Shown here one piece after another: positions 8,382 through 17,922 of a DNA stretch of 64,000 nt. The notes under the pieces were generated by a model. That model ran no database searches, was not told the origin of the DNA, and saw only the letters and a program-made list of their open reading frames with translations. Each line of letters opens with the position of its first letter. Position 1 is the first letter of the stretch. Both the position numbers and the translations under genes were made by a program. The stretch lies in the NCBI RefSeq assembly GCF_019973615.1, contig NZ_AP024238.1:3307989-3371988 (forward strand), read 5' to 3'. This stretch comes from Rhodoferax lithotrophicus. GTDB lineage: Bacteria > Pseudomonadota > Gammaproteobacteria > Burkholderiales > Burkholderiaceae_C.

Positions 8382-9620
8382 TTATACCGGGCGCAAACCT
8401 TCGGGTAGCCAGTGGCCCAAGGTGGCATTGATACCGGCCTCATGGCGCTGCCACCAGATGCCCAGGCCAATCACCCCCAGCCCCAACAAGCTCAGCGTAA
8501 ACGGAAACATCAAGCTGTCGCCAAACACCTTGTAAGACAAGTGGCCCAGGTAAATAGCCACACCCAGGCCGCCAAACACGGTGAACACACGCCGCCCCAG
8601 GGCCGCACCGGCGAACACCAGCACCAGATTGATCACGCAATACACCAGCTTGCCCAGCTCTGAATGGGAGTCGCGCAGACTCAAGCCGCCCCAGAACATC
8701 AGCGTGCCAAACAAGTAAAGCCAAAACGCGTAGTCCTGCCGCCATTCAGGCTCGGCGGCACGCCTGCTGCGCACATCCACCCACAAGGCCATAAACACCG
8801 TTGCAATGCCAAACACCAAAGACACGTCACGGGTGAACTGCCAGTCCCACTGCCCGGTGTTGCTCCAGATGGCGTGCGCCACGTCCATGTTCATGTACCA
8901 CAAGGTCACCGCAATTGGCATCACCATGAACGGCAGGCGGTAGCGCCACAACATCACCACGCCGGCGGCCAGCGTGGCAAATTCAAGCGTGAGCCAGCGC
9001 CAGTTGATGTGGGTGTGGTAGGCCGAATAACTGTTGGAGCCACCCGGTGGCCACCAACCCAAGCCGTTTTGCACCGCCCACACCACCAGCGGCACCAGCA
9101 CCACGGCCAGCGTAGCCAAAATGCCCGCCGGTACCGGCAAATGGCGGCCTTTTAAATGATCAGCCACCTTCAGGCAAGCCAGCAAATAGCCCAGGCTGAT
9201 CAGGGTCAGCCCCCATGGCCCGAAAGACTGCCAGCCCAGCGTCATGAACAGGGACATGGCCCCAATGGCCACCATGCCGCCAAAGTAATACAAGGTATTG
9301 GTAAAGCTGAACTTTGGCCCGGTCATGGGGGGCGCAGTCTGCGGCCTCTCCGGCGCTTCGGGTTCGTCCGGCTCAACGGGCACCACGCCACGGCGAGCAT
9401 CGGGTTGCGCCGCCAAACGCTGCGGACTGTCGGGAAAGGCCCACCCAGCCCACAAGGAATGAACCTCAGACGGAAGAATGGCTCCGCGCTCAACGGCCTC
9501 TTCAAGGTCTTTCCAGCTGAGTTGAACCCGCACACCAGGTGCAAAAACATCTTCGGCACAGGTATCAGCGAATCGGGTGGCTTGCCAACTGGCAAAGGTG
9601 TCGGGGTAATCGGTCGACAT
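8382..9620 (-). CDS. Multi-spanning membrane protein (DUF2157-like)
   Basis: About 412 residues from the ATG at 9620; a start at 9662 is also open. Roughly 115 soluble residues, including an early helix pair with a Lys/Glu-rich stretch (KDLEEAVERGAILP) and a Pro/Glu linker, precede about ten hydrophobic segments. The layout of a short cytosolic head and a string of helices is like DUF2157 membrane proteins. Function is unknown. It is convergent with the P-loop gene and divergent from glnS. Confidence 0.65.
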   Translation of the reverse strand: MSTDYPDTFASWQATRFADTCAEDVFAPGVRVQLSWKDLEEAVERGAILPSEVHSLWAGWAFPDSPQRLAAQPDARRGVVPVEPDEPEAPERPQTAPPMTGPKFSFTNTLYYFGGMVAIGAMSLFMTLGWQSFGPWGLTLISLGYLLACLKVADHLKGRHLPVPAGILATLAVVLVPLVVWAVQNGLGWWPPGGSNSYSAYHTHINWRWLTLEFATLAAGVVMLWRYRLPFMVMPIAVTLWYMNMDVAHAIWSNTGQWDWQFTRDVSLVFGIATVFMALWVDVRSRRAAEPEWRQDYAFWLYLFGTLMFWGGLSLRDSHSELGKLVYCVINLVLVFAGAALGRRVFTVFGGLGVAIYLGHLSYKVFGDSLMFPFTLSLLGLGVIGLGIWWQRHEAGINATLGHWLPEGLRPV

Positions 9621-9736
9621 AAAAGGCTTCCTGCGGTTCAGTATTTCCTCAAGCCAAACCATACCTCAAATAAACCGAGCCAGCGCCGATGATTGCGGTT
9701 TTTCATACAGGCCTGCACCAGTGGTGCCCGACTAAA

Positions 9737-11572
<1,836 letters not shown>

Positions 11573-11633
11573 GTTTGTGTGATTAGGGACGTAGCGCGTT
11601 CTAGCCAAGAATAATAGATTTGGGAGAGTAAGA

Positions 11634-14552
11634 GTGATACGCCTACCGATACTTTTTGAGGAAAAATTAAAGCAAAACCCAGAGTTGATGGCTGATGTTC
11701 GGAAAACTCTGGATCATTTTGAACCGTGGCTTGAACAGAGTGGCATGCCCTTCTTCCCTGGTTTTACGGACCATAGTCCTAGACACATCAATGAAGTTCT
11801 CGTAACTGCATCTAGCTTGATTTCGGACGAAGCACATGCATTGTTGAGTCCCGAAGATATTACTGTTTTGGTTCTGGCCGTTCTCCTCCATGACTCAGGA
11901 ATGCACCTCACACAAGACGGTTTTCGTGCGCTGGTCCAAAAGAAATTGACGACTCTAGTCTCTGGTTTAGGAGATCGTCCGTGGAATCAACTCTGGACTG
12001 AGTTTCTATCCGAAGCATCACGGTTTGGCGAAGATCGTTTGAATAATATTTTTGGCGACTCCGAGCCATTCAATTTCTCCCAGTTGGACCTAACAGACCT
12101 GTCTGAAAAGGACTGCTTGCTGTGCGGGGAGTTTGTGAGACGTCACCACGCGAGACTGGCACATGAAATAGCAGTCGACAGAGTTCCGATGACAAATGGC
12201 TTGGGGTTAGAGATTATTGGTTTGGACATTGATTTGAAGGACTTGGCGGGTTTAGTAGCTCGTAGCCATGGCATGTCTATTCGATCAACATTTAGCTACA
12301 TTGAAAATAAGTACGTCCGGATTGCCGAATATAGAAACATCAAGATCCCTTATCTCATGGCGATTCTGCGAATATCGGATTACGTGCAAGTAAAAAGTGA
12401 CCGCGCCATCAAGTCGCTTTTAAGCATTAAGGAGCTTAGAAGCCCAATTTCACGTCAAGAGTGGCGAAATCACTTTGCTGTTCGTGATGTGACAACCCGC
12501 GACAAAGACCCTGAAGCAATGTTCGTGCACGCAGCACCTGCAGATGTAAAAACTTATCTTAGGCTGACTAGCCTTTTTAAAGATATTCAACGTGAATTGG
12601 ATGACAGCTGGGCGACCATTGGGGAAGTCTATGGTCGCATGGGAGACCTATGCAAACTCGGCATAAACATTCGACGACTTCGATCAAATCTAGATGACCA
12701 GCATCATTTTGCAAGCACTGTTTCCTATATTCCACGCAAAGCAAGCTTTGCCACCTCCGGCCCGGAATTGCTCAAGCTATTAGTTGGCCCGCTATATGAC
12801 TATAAATTCGAAATCGGTATTCGTGAGCTTGTGCAAAATGCAATTGATGCATGTAAAGAGCGATCTGATCTAAACGGTGACAGCAATTGCAATGTGGTTG
12901 TGGAAATCGATGAAACCGCTGATGGATCTGGTTGGGTTTGCGTAACCGATACCGGCGTTGGCATGACTCTGGATACAGTAACAAATTATTTTTTGATCGC
13001 AGGCGCTTCATTCCGAAACAGCGATGTTTGGAAGCAGCAGCACACTGATTCAAACGGAAAATCCAAAGTCTTGAGAGGTGGACGCTTTGGCGTAGGTGCA
13101 CTGGCAGCTTTCCTACTGGGAGACGAAATTAGTGTTAAAACTAGGCATGCAAACAGCAGCGAAACTGATGGTCTAGAGTTTTCAGCAAAAATCGATGACC
13201 CAGTTATTGAGCTGAAAAAGGCGAAGGCTCCAATAGGAACATCTATTCGAGTATGGATTAGTCAACCCGATGTAATGAAAGTGCTTCGTCCTAAGCAAAG
13301 CATGGAACATGAATTATTTGAAGAAAATATAAAAATCGAACTCGACACATGGGATGCGGTTGATTGGTTTGCTCAGAATAACCCGAATATTTCATATCAC
13401 TGGGCAGGCTTCGTGGAACAGTGGAGCACCGAAACAAATTCAACTAGAAAAGTGAGGCGTGAAGCTAGTTTCACGCCAAAAAAATACTTAGTTCCAATTG
13501 ACACAGATACTCAATGGAACGATCTTCCGACTCCTGAACCATACAAGAGAATCGCTTGGCAACATCCGCCTGAAGAAAATCGGAAAAATGGAGATACAGA
13601 GTACCGAGTGAGATCAAATTCAAAAATTGTCGTCAATGGAATACGTGTCGAGACTATCAATAGATACCTAAATAATTCGCTTTCTCTTACCAATGAGAAT
13701 AAATTCGAGGGGCCAGACTTCAAAATAATCAGACCATCGATCGCGATTTATGATCCCTCTGGCATATGTCCTATAAACCTACAGCGTAGTAATGTTGCCT
13801 TTGATCGAATGGGGTTTGATGATCTCCTCGGAAGAGACATCTTGCAGCGATTCATGGAGAAAGTGATAGTAGAAGCCCCGAAGGAATTGACCGTTAAAAG
13901 CTACTTCGAATACGCAGAGGCCATCGGGTCTGTACATGGTGTCGAATTTGAACTCAGCATGGCGCCACCAATTTGCGCCACGAACAAAGGCGTATTCCTA
14001 GTGACGCCTCGTTTTTTTGAATCTTTAAAGATAGAACGTCTTTTCTTTGTCAATGCAGACGCTGCATCAACCGCGCGCCTTGCCGGTATTTTGTCTGATG
14101 GCGAGGCATTGATATTTGCAAAAGATCACAATTGGGGCGAGCAAGCAAGACTGGCTTGGTTCCGGTCAATTTATGGAAGTTTGACTGAAGCATGGCGTGC
14201 CAATTCCAGGGGATTTCCTGAGCTACAGCATGTAGGCGAACTTGGAATTATCAAAAACGCAACTTGGAACCTTGCAAACACAAAGGGTAAAGTGGCAAAG
14301 CAAATATTGAAGAGATTGAGCACAAATTCAATTTCAAAAACAATGATCTTTGTTCGAAGTAACAATGTGACGTCGACGATCGCAGAGAAACATTTGTTGC
14401 AGATTCAAAGCATTTTTCAAAAGCTAAGCGATGTTTGTGAAGTCTCCGTCTGGCTCCTTCAACATTCGGCCAAAGGGGACAGCACAATAAAGTCACCACT
14501 TTGTGAAGAATGGTTGCGCACAGTTGGCGCTCCGCTGCTCGAAATCTCGTAG
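11634..14552 (+). CDS. HD-domain plus GHKL (Hsp90-like) ATPase protein, likely acquired
   Basis: A 972-residue protein starting with GTG behind GGGAGA. The N-terminus is an HD-type domain: HSPRH at 47-51, HD at 86-87 in LLHDSGMH, RRHHARLAH near 169-177 and a late Asp in ISDYVQ near 249. Residues about 395-560 form a GHKL ATPase: N-box ELVQNAIDA (398-406), DTGVGM (439-444) and GRFGVGA (483-489). The C-terminal 400 residues match nothing I recognise. The gene is visibly more AT-rich than its neighbours and stands alone between glnS and a PLD-family gene. HD plus GHKL fusions are plausible defence or stress ATPases; the function here is inference. Confidence 0.8.
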   Translation: MIRLPILFEEKLKQNPELMADVRKTLDHFEPWLEQSGMPFFPGFTDHSPRHINEVLVTASSLISDEAHALLSPEDITVLVLAVLLHDSGMHLTQDGFRALVQKKLTTLVSGLGDRPWNQLWTEFLSEASRFGEDRLNNIFGDSEPFNFSQLDLTDLSEKDCLLCGEFVRRHHARLAHEIAVDRVPMTNGLGLEIIGLDIDLKDLAGLVARSHGMSIRSTFSYIENKYVRIAEYRNIKIPYLMAILRISDYVQVKSDRAIKSLLSIKELRSPISRQEWRNHFAVRDVTTRDKDPEAMFVHAAPADVKTYLRLTSLFKDIQRELDDSWATIGEVYGRMGDLCKLGINIRRLRSNLDDQHHFASTVSYIPRKASFATSGPELLKLLVGPLYDYKFEIGIRELVQNAIDACKERSDLNGDSNCNVVVEIDETADGSGWVCVTDTGVGMTLDTVTNYFLIAGASFRNSDVWKQQHTDSNGKSKVLRGGRFGVGALAAFLLGDEISVKTRHANSSETDGLEFSAKIDDPVIELKKAKAPIGTSIRVWISQPDVMKVLRPKQSMEHELFEENIKIELDTWDAVDWFAQNNPNISYHWAGFVEQWSTETNSTRKVRREASFTPKKYLVPIDTDTQWNDLPTPEPYKRIAWQHPPEENRKNGDTEYRVRSNSKIVVNGIRVETINRYLNNSLSLTNENKFEGPDFKIIRPSIAIYDPSGICPINLQRSNVAFDRMGFDDLLGRDILQRFMEKVIVEAPKELTVKSYFEYAEAIGSVHGVEFELSMAPPICATNKGVFLVTPRFFESLKIERLFFVNADAASTARLAGILSDGEALIFAKDHNWGEQARLAWFRSIYGSLTEAWRANSRGFPELQHVGELGIIKNATWNLANTKGKVAKQILKRLSTNSISKTMIFVRSNNVTSTIAEKHLLQIQSIFQKLSDVCEVSVWLLQHSAKGDSTIKSPLCEEWLRTVGAPLLEIS

Positions 14553-14603
14553 AGCAGCAGTAACATATCCGTCGACAAGACACCCGGACTAAAAAACGAT
14601 ATT

Positions 14604-14621
14604 CGGGGTCAGATTCCAATT
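14604..14621. other. Motif resembling REP/RAYT-type element end
   Basis: The string CGGGGTCAGATTCCAATT stands between the AT-rich HD-GHKL gene and the PLD gene. Sequences of the form GGGGTCAGA...AATT are often seen beside REP-associated transposases, from memory. No transposase is present here. It may mark the right border of the acquired segment. Confidence 0.35.
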
Positions 14622-14662
14622 GATTAGACCGGAGTCATTCAGTTTAGAGGGAGAGCACAAAA

Positions 14663-15379
14663 ATGGCCAAGTTTCTAACCACCACTGGCACCAATTACCA
14701 CCTCGAAGAACTGATCAAAGGCGCATCAGACCGCCTGATCCTGATCAGCCCCTTCCTCAAGCTCAACGACCGCATGAAAGAGCTGCTGGCCGACAAAAAC
14801 CGGCTGAAGATCGATGTGCGCATCGTCTACGGCAAAAGCGAATTGCAGCCGCAAGAGATTGAATGGCTGCGCGGCCTGACCTACATCCGCACCAGCTTCT
14901 GCAAAAACCTGCACGCCAAGTGCTACATGAATGAAGAGCTGTGCATCATCACCAGCCTGAATCTGTATGAATTCAGCCAGGTCAACAACAACGAAATGGG
15001 CATCCTGATTCAGCGCAGCGAAGACAGCCAGCTCTACAAGGATGCCTATGAAGAGGCACAGCGCATCATCCGCATCAGTGATGAAGTGCGCATTTCGCTG
15101 GAGCGCGTCACCAGTGCACCCGAGGCGGCCAGCCGGGAGGACGACAAGGCTGCGGACAGCGCCCATGCAGATGACAAACTGACCTCTTCCAAGATCGGGC
15201 AAAAGCTGGGTTTGAAGACAGCGCAGTTTCTGGATCGCGCCACCGAACAAGGCTTCTTGCTGTTCGACGGCGAAAAACACACCGTGAGCCCCAAGGGTGA
15301 ACAAGTCGGTGTGGAGTTTGTCGCCAAGTCCCGCTTTGGCCCCTACTTTTTGTGGCCTCAGGATTTTTGCCTGGGCTGA
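14663..15379 (+). CDS. Phospholipase D-family protein
   Basis: A 238-residue protein behind a GAGGGAGA site. The core is one PLD half: a beta-alpha start with ISPFLKLND, then an HKD-like motif HAKCYMNEE near residue 93, followed by ITSLNLYEFSQVNNNEMG. The usual Asp of HxKxxxxD is replaced in the variant HxKxxxN common in this subfamily. Single-half proteins normally dimerise to form one active site and act as nucleases or phosphodiesterases. The C-terminal 80 residues hold a winged-helix-like segment (KIGQKLGLKTAQFLDRA). Base composition is like the rest of the genome. Confidence 0.8.
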   Translation: MAKFLTTTGTNYHLEELIKGASDRLILISPFLKLNDRMKELLADKNRLKIDVRIVYGKSELQPQEIEWLRGLTYIRTSFCKNLHAKCYMNEELCIITSLNLYEFSQVNNNEMGILIQRSEDSQLYKDAYEEAQRIIRISDEVRISLERVTSAPEAASREDDKAADSAHADDKLTSSKIGQKLGLKTAQFLDRATEQGFLLFDGEKHTVSPKGEQVGVEFVAKSRFGPYFLWPQDFCLG

Positions 15380-15403
15380 TGGATGAAATCTAATGGCTTC
15401 ATT

Positions 15404-15450
15404 ATTTATAGCTGCTTGCGCTTATCTAATAAGCACTAGAGGCCTATTTG
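15404..15450 (+). repeat. Dispersed intergenic repeat, best copy
   Basis: ATAGCTGCTTGCGCTTATC followed by TAATAAGCACTAGAGGCCTA. GCGCTTAT and ATAAGCAC can pair as a stem-loop. It lies between the PLD-family and DUF4160 genes. Confidence 0.85.
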
Positions 15451-15504
15451 TCATATAAATTCACCATCCTGAACGAAGACCAGTCAAGCGGAACCATCAC
15501 CACC

Positions 15505-15747
15505 ATGCCCGTCGTCTTCCGCTACAAATCTTTCCGGTTTTTCTTCTATTCCAACGAAGGAAATCCTCGTGAATCCATGCACATTCATGTCCGTAGCGCT
15601 GACGGCGAGGCCAAATTTTGGTTGACTCCCACCATCTATCTGGCAGACAGTGACGGTTTTGATGCACGCACATTGCGCGAACTGCTCGGCATCGTCACCG
15701 CCAACAAGGAACTCATCGAAAGGAGCTGGAATGAACACTTCGCCTAA
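15505..15747 (+). CDS. DUF4160 protein, probable toxin-antitoxin component
   Basis: An 80-residue protein starting at the ATG of MPVVFRYKSFRFFFYSNEG. The motif HIHVRSADGEAKFWL is characteristic of DUF4160. A TTG at 15448 would extend it into the repeat and is less likely. It overlaps the following DUF2442 gene by 17 bp, and DUF4160/DUF2442 pairs are recurrent putative type II toxin-antitoxin modules in which DUF4160 is usually the proposed toxin. No functional residue can be assigned from the sequence alone. Confidence 0.75.
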   Translation: MPVVFRYKSFRFFFYSNEGNPRESMHIHVRSADGEAKFWLTPTIYLADSDGFDARTLRELLGIVTANKELIERSWNEHFA

Positions 15748-15982
15748 AGCCGTGCGCTTCGACGACGACAACCTGTGGGTAAGTCTGGCCGATGGCCGCA
15801 CGATTGCCGCACCGCTCGCCTGGTTTCCGCGCCTGCTGCAGGCCACCCCGGCGCAACGTGCACAAGTTGAGTTGAGCAAAGAAGGGCTGCACTGGGACGC
15901 GCTGGATGAGGATATTTCCGTAGCTGGCCTGCTGGCAGGTCAGCCCGACTTGTCGCGGCGCGGTGCGCATTTGGCGGCGTAA
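15731..15982 (+). CDS. DUF2442 protein, probable partner of DUF4160
   Basis: An 83-residue protein from the ATG at 15731, which has an AGGAG site 7 bp upstream. DUF2442 features are an early acidic beta strand pair ending LWVSLADGRTIAAPLAWFPRL and a late LHWDALDEDISVAGLL. In related loci it is the predicted antitoxin or DNA/partner-binding member of the pair. The overlap with DUF4160 argues for coupled expression. Confidence 0.78.
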   Translation: MNTSPKAVRFDDDNLWVSLADGRTIAAPLAWFPRLLQATPAQRAQVELSKEGLHWDALDEDISVAGLLAGQPDLSRRGAHLAA

Positions 15983-16099
15983 AGACCGGTGCGGGTCAGG
16001 GTGCGCAAACGGCTGTGAGGATGCGCAAGGTATGCGGTGTATCGACCCTGGTTTTGGCGGGCTTGTCTCTCTGACATTGTTTTGATCGTGCCAATTTCG

Positions 16100-16155
16100 C
16101 TATAAATTTGAAAGCTACCTGCGCTTGCCATGTATTGACTTGAGGCAAATTTGGC
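16100..16155 (+). repeat. Dispersed intergenic repeat, diverged copy
   Basis: Contains AAAGCTACCTGCGCTTGCCA and a late TTGAGGCAAATTTGG, preserving AGCTAC, TGCGCTT and the GAGGC end. It precedes the MNT gene. Confidence 0.55.
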
Positions 16156-16188
16156 ACATAGTCGGCTAGCACCGTTAAACTTCAACCC

Positions 16189-16536
16189 ATGCCAAGCCAA
16201 ACCACTCAATCTCCCGCCGTTTTGAGCGCCGCCCGTGACTTTGTGCGCCGGGTCGCTTTGGCTTGGCCGCTGCAAAGCGCCATGCTGTTCGGCAGCCAGG
16301 CACGTGGCAACGCTCGTGTAGGCAGCGACACCGATGTGGCGGTGCTGTTACAAGGCAAGCCCGGCGACTTTGTAGCCACCAAGTTGGCGCTGGACGACGT
16401 GGCCTACGACGTGTTGCTGGACTCTGGCATCCGCATCCAGCCTCTGCCCATTTGGGAAGGAGAATGGGCGCACCCCGAGGCCTATAGCAATCCGCGCCTG
16501 CTGGAAAACATTGCCCGCGAGGGCTTGGCGCTGTGA
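16189..16536 (+). CDS. MNT-type nucleotidyltransferase (MntA-like antitoxin)
   Basis: A 115-residue minimal nucleotidyltransferase. The motif GSX10DXD is intact (GSQARGNARVGSDTD near residues 37-51), giving the two metal-binding acidic residues, followed by VAVLL. In MNT/HEPN modules the nucleotidyltransferase is the antitoxin and adenylylates the HEPN partner. It overlaps the HEPN gene by 4 bp, the standard arrangement of coupled pairs. Confidence 0.85.
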   Translation: MPSQTTQSPAVLSAARDFVRRVALAWPLQSAMLFGSQARGNARVGSDTDVAVLLQGKPGDFVATKLALDDVAYDVLLDSGIRIQPLPIWEGEWAHPEAYSNPRLLENIAREGLAL

Positions 16537-16919
16537 CTGCGCAAGAGTTGATGGCAAAGGCTGAGCGTGCCTTGGCTTCTGCCCAACTGCTACTGAATAG
16601 CGGCGATGTGGATGGTGCTTGCAACCGGGCCTACTACGCCATGTTTGACGCAGCCAGGGCCGCACTGCTGACGGTTCAAGCACCAGTCCCGTCAGAGGTA
16701 TCACGCACACACAGCGGTTTGATCTCTGCATTCAGCCTGCACTTGGTCAAGCCCGGTTTGGTTGCAGTGGAACATGGCCGATCCCTGAACAAGGTGGAGG
16801 ATTTGCGTCTGATTGCGGACTACAGAGGCGACCCCGTGACTTTGGATAACGCTGCCTGGGCATTGAAACAGGCGCACTATTTCTTGCAAGCCGTGCAGGC
16901 ACTCCAAAACCACGACTGA
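16533..16919 (+). CDS. HEPN-domain protein (UPF0332 type), partner of MNT
   Basis: A 128-residue all-helical protein starting with GTG inside the MNT stop region. The NRAYYAMFDAARAALL stretch (residues about 32-47) and HSGLISAFSLHLVKPG are typical of the UPF0332 branch of HEPN proteins. I do not see a clean RX4-6H ribonuclease motif, so its toxin activity is less certain than in HepT-type partners. Confidence 0.82.
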   Translation: MTAQELMAKAERALASAQLLLNSGDVDGACNRAYYAMFDAARAALLTVQAPVPSEVSRTHSGLISAFSLHLVKPGLVAVEHGRSLNKVEDLRLIADYRGDPVTLDNAAWALKQAHYFLQAVQALQNHD

Positions 16920-16932
16920 CGCACAGGGCTCA

Positions 16933-17679
16933 TCAGGCTTTCGCCCCAGCCGCCTTGCGCCGCACATGCAAATGCGTCTGCACCGCATCCCCCTCGCCGC
17001 TCTTGACTTCTTTCACCTCCAGATACGCCGATTGCTGACGGATCAGTTCGCCCAGTTTGGCCACGCCATAGTTGCGCGGGTCGAATGAGGGGTGGCTGCG
17101 GTTGATCTGGCTGCCCAGGGCGGACAGCGTGGTCCAGCCGTCTTCGCGGGCGATGGCATTTAAGGCGTTCAGGATCATCGGTTTGAGCTTGGGCAGCTCG
17201 GCCACCGGCTCCTGGTCGGGTTTGATTTCTTCGGGTTCGGTGCGCAAAATTTCGGTGTAGATGAACTTGTCGCACGCGGCCACAAAGGGCTCGGGCGTTT
17301 TGCGTTCGCCAAAGCCGTAGACCACCAGCCCCGCCTCGCGGATGCGGGTGGCCAGGCGGGTGAAGTCGCTGTCACTTGACACTAGGCAAAAACCGTCCAC
17401 GCTGCCCGCGTGTAACACGTCCATGGCATCAATGATCAGGGCCGAGTCGGTGGCGTTTTTGCCGCTGGTGTAGGCAAACTGCTGAATCGGCTGGATGGCC
17501 ATAGTGTGTAACACGTCTTTCCAGCCTTTCAGGTTGGTCGTCGTCCAGTCGCCATAGGCCCGCTTGATGGTGGCCGTGCCGTAGCGCGACACTTCGGCCA
17601 GCAGCTCCTGGATGACGGAGGCCTGCGCGTTGTCGGCATCAATGAGCACGGCAAGCTTTTGGTTGGGGTTGGTGGCCAT
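16933..17679 (-). CDS. NYN-domain ribonuclease-like protein with C-terminal LOTUS/OST-HTH
   Basis: A 248-residue cytosolic protein behind a GGAGGGA site. The NYN (PIN-like) domain fills the first 150 residues: LIDADNAQ near residue 11, TDSALIIDAMD and LVSSDSDFTRLA supply the conserved acidic residues of a metal-dependent nuclease. Residues about 165-235 form a LOTUS/OST-HTH RNA-binding module (LNAIAREDGWTTLSALGSQI). This architecture is widespread and thought to process RNA. It is convergent with the MNT/HEPN pair. Confidence 0.88.
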   Translation of the reverse strand: MATNPNQKLAVLIDADNAQASVIQELLAEVSRYGTATIKRAYGDWTTTNLKGWKDVLHTMAIQPIQQFAYTSGKNATDSALIIDAMDVLHAGSVDGFCLVSSDSDFTRLATRIREAGLVVYGFGERKTPEPFVAACDKFIYTEILRTEPEEIKPDQEPVAELPKLKPMILNALNAIAREDGWTTLSALGSQINRSHPSFDPRNYGVAKLGELIRQQSAYLEVKEVKSGEGDAVQTHLHVRRKAAGAKA

Positions 17680-17728
17680 AGGGTTCCCTCCATTGTGGTG
17701 GCCTGATGGTACAGGTTTTAATGCTTTG

Positions 17729-17780
17729 TTTTTTATAGCTTCTTGCGCTTGTTTTATATGCTCTAGAGTTCAATTTCGCT
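17729..17780 (+). repeat. Dispersed intergenic repeat, copy
   Basis: TTTTATAGCTTCTTGCGCTT then GTTTTATATGCTCTAGAGTTCA. It preserves AGCT, TTGCGCTT and CTAGAG. It lies in the divergent gap between the NYN gene and the parvulin-ankyrin gene. Confidence 0.7.
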
Positions 17781-17922
17781 ATTTATTTTGTACCGCATAC
17801 AGCGCCAGGAGAACCCCACTGGTGGCGGCTGTCGCACGGGCTGGGGAGTCCGGTTGCCGGGCTCCCCAAGGCTTTGCAGGTTCTTAGAATGGATGACCCA
17901 TCGTCCTATGAGATCCCTCGTC

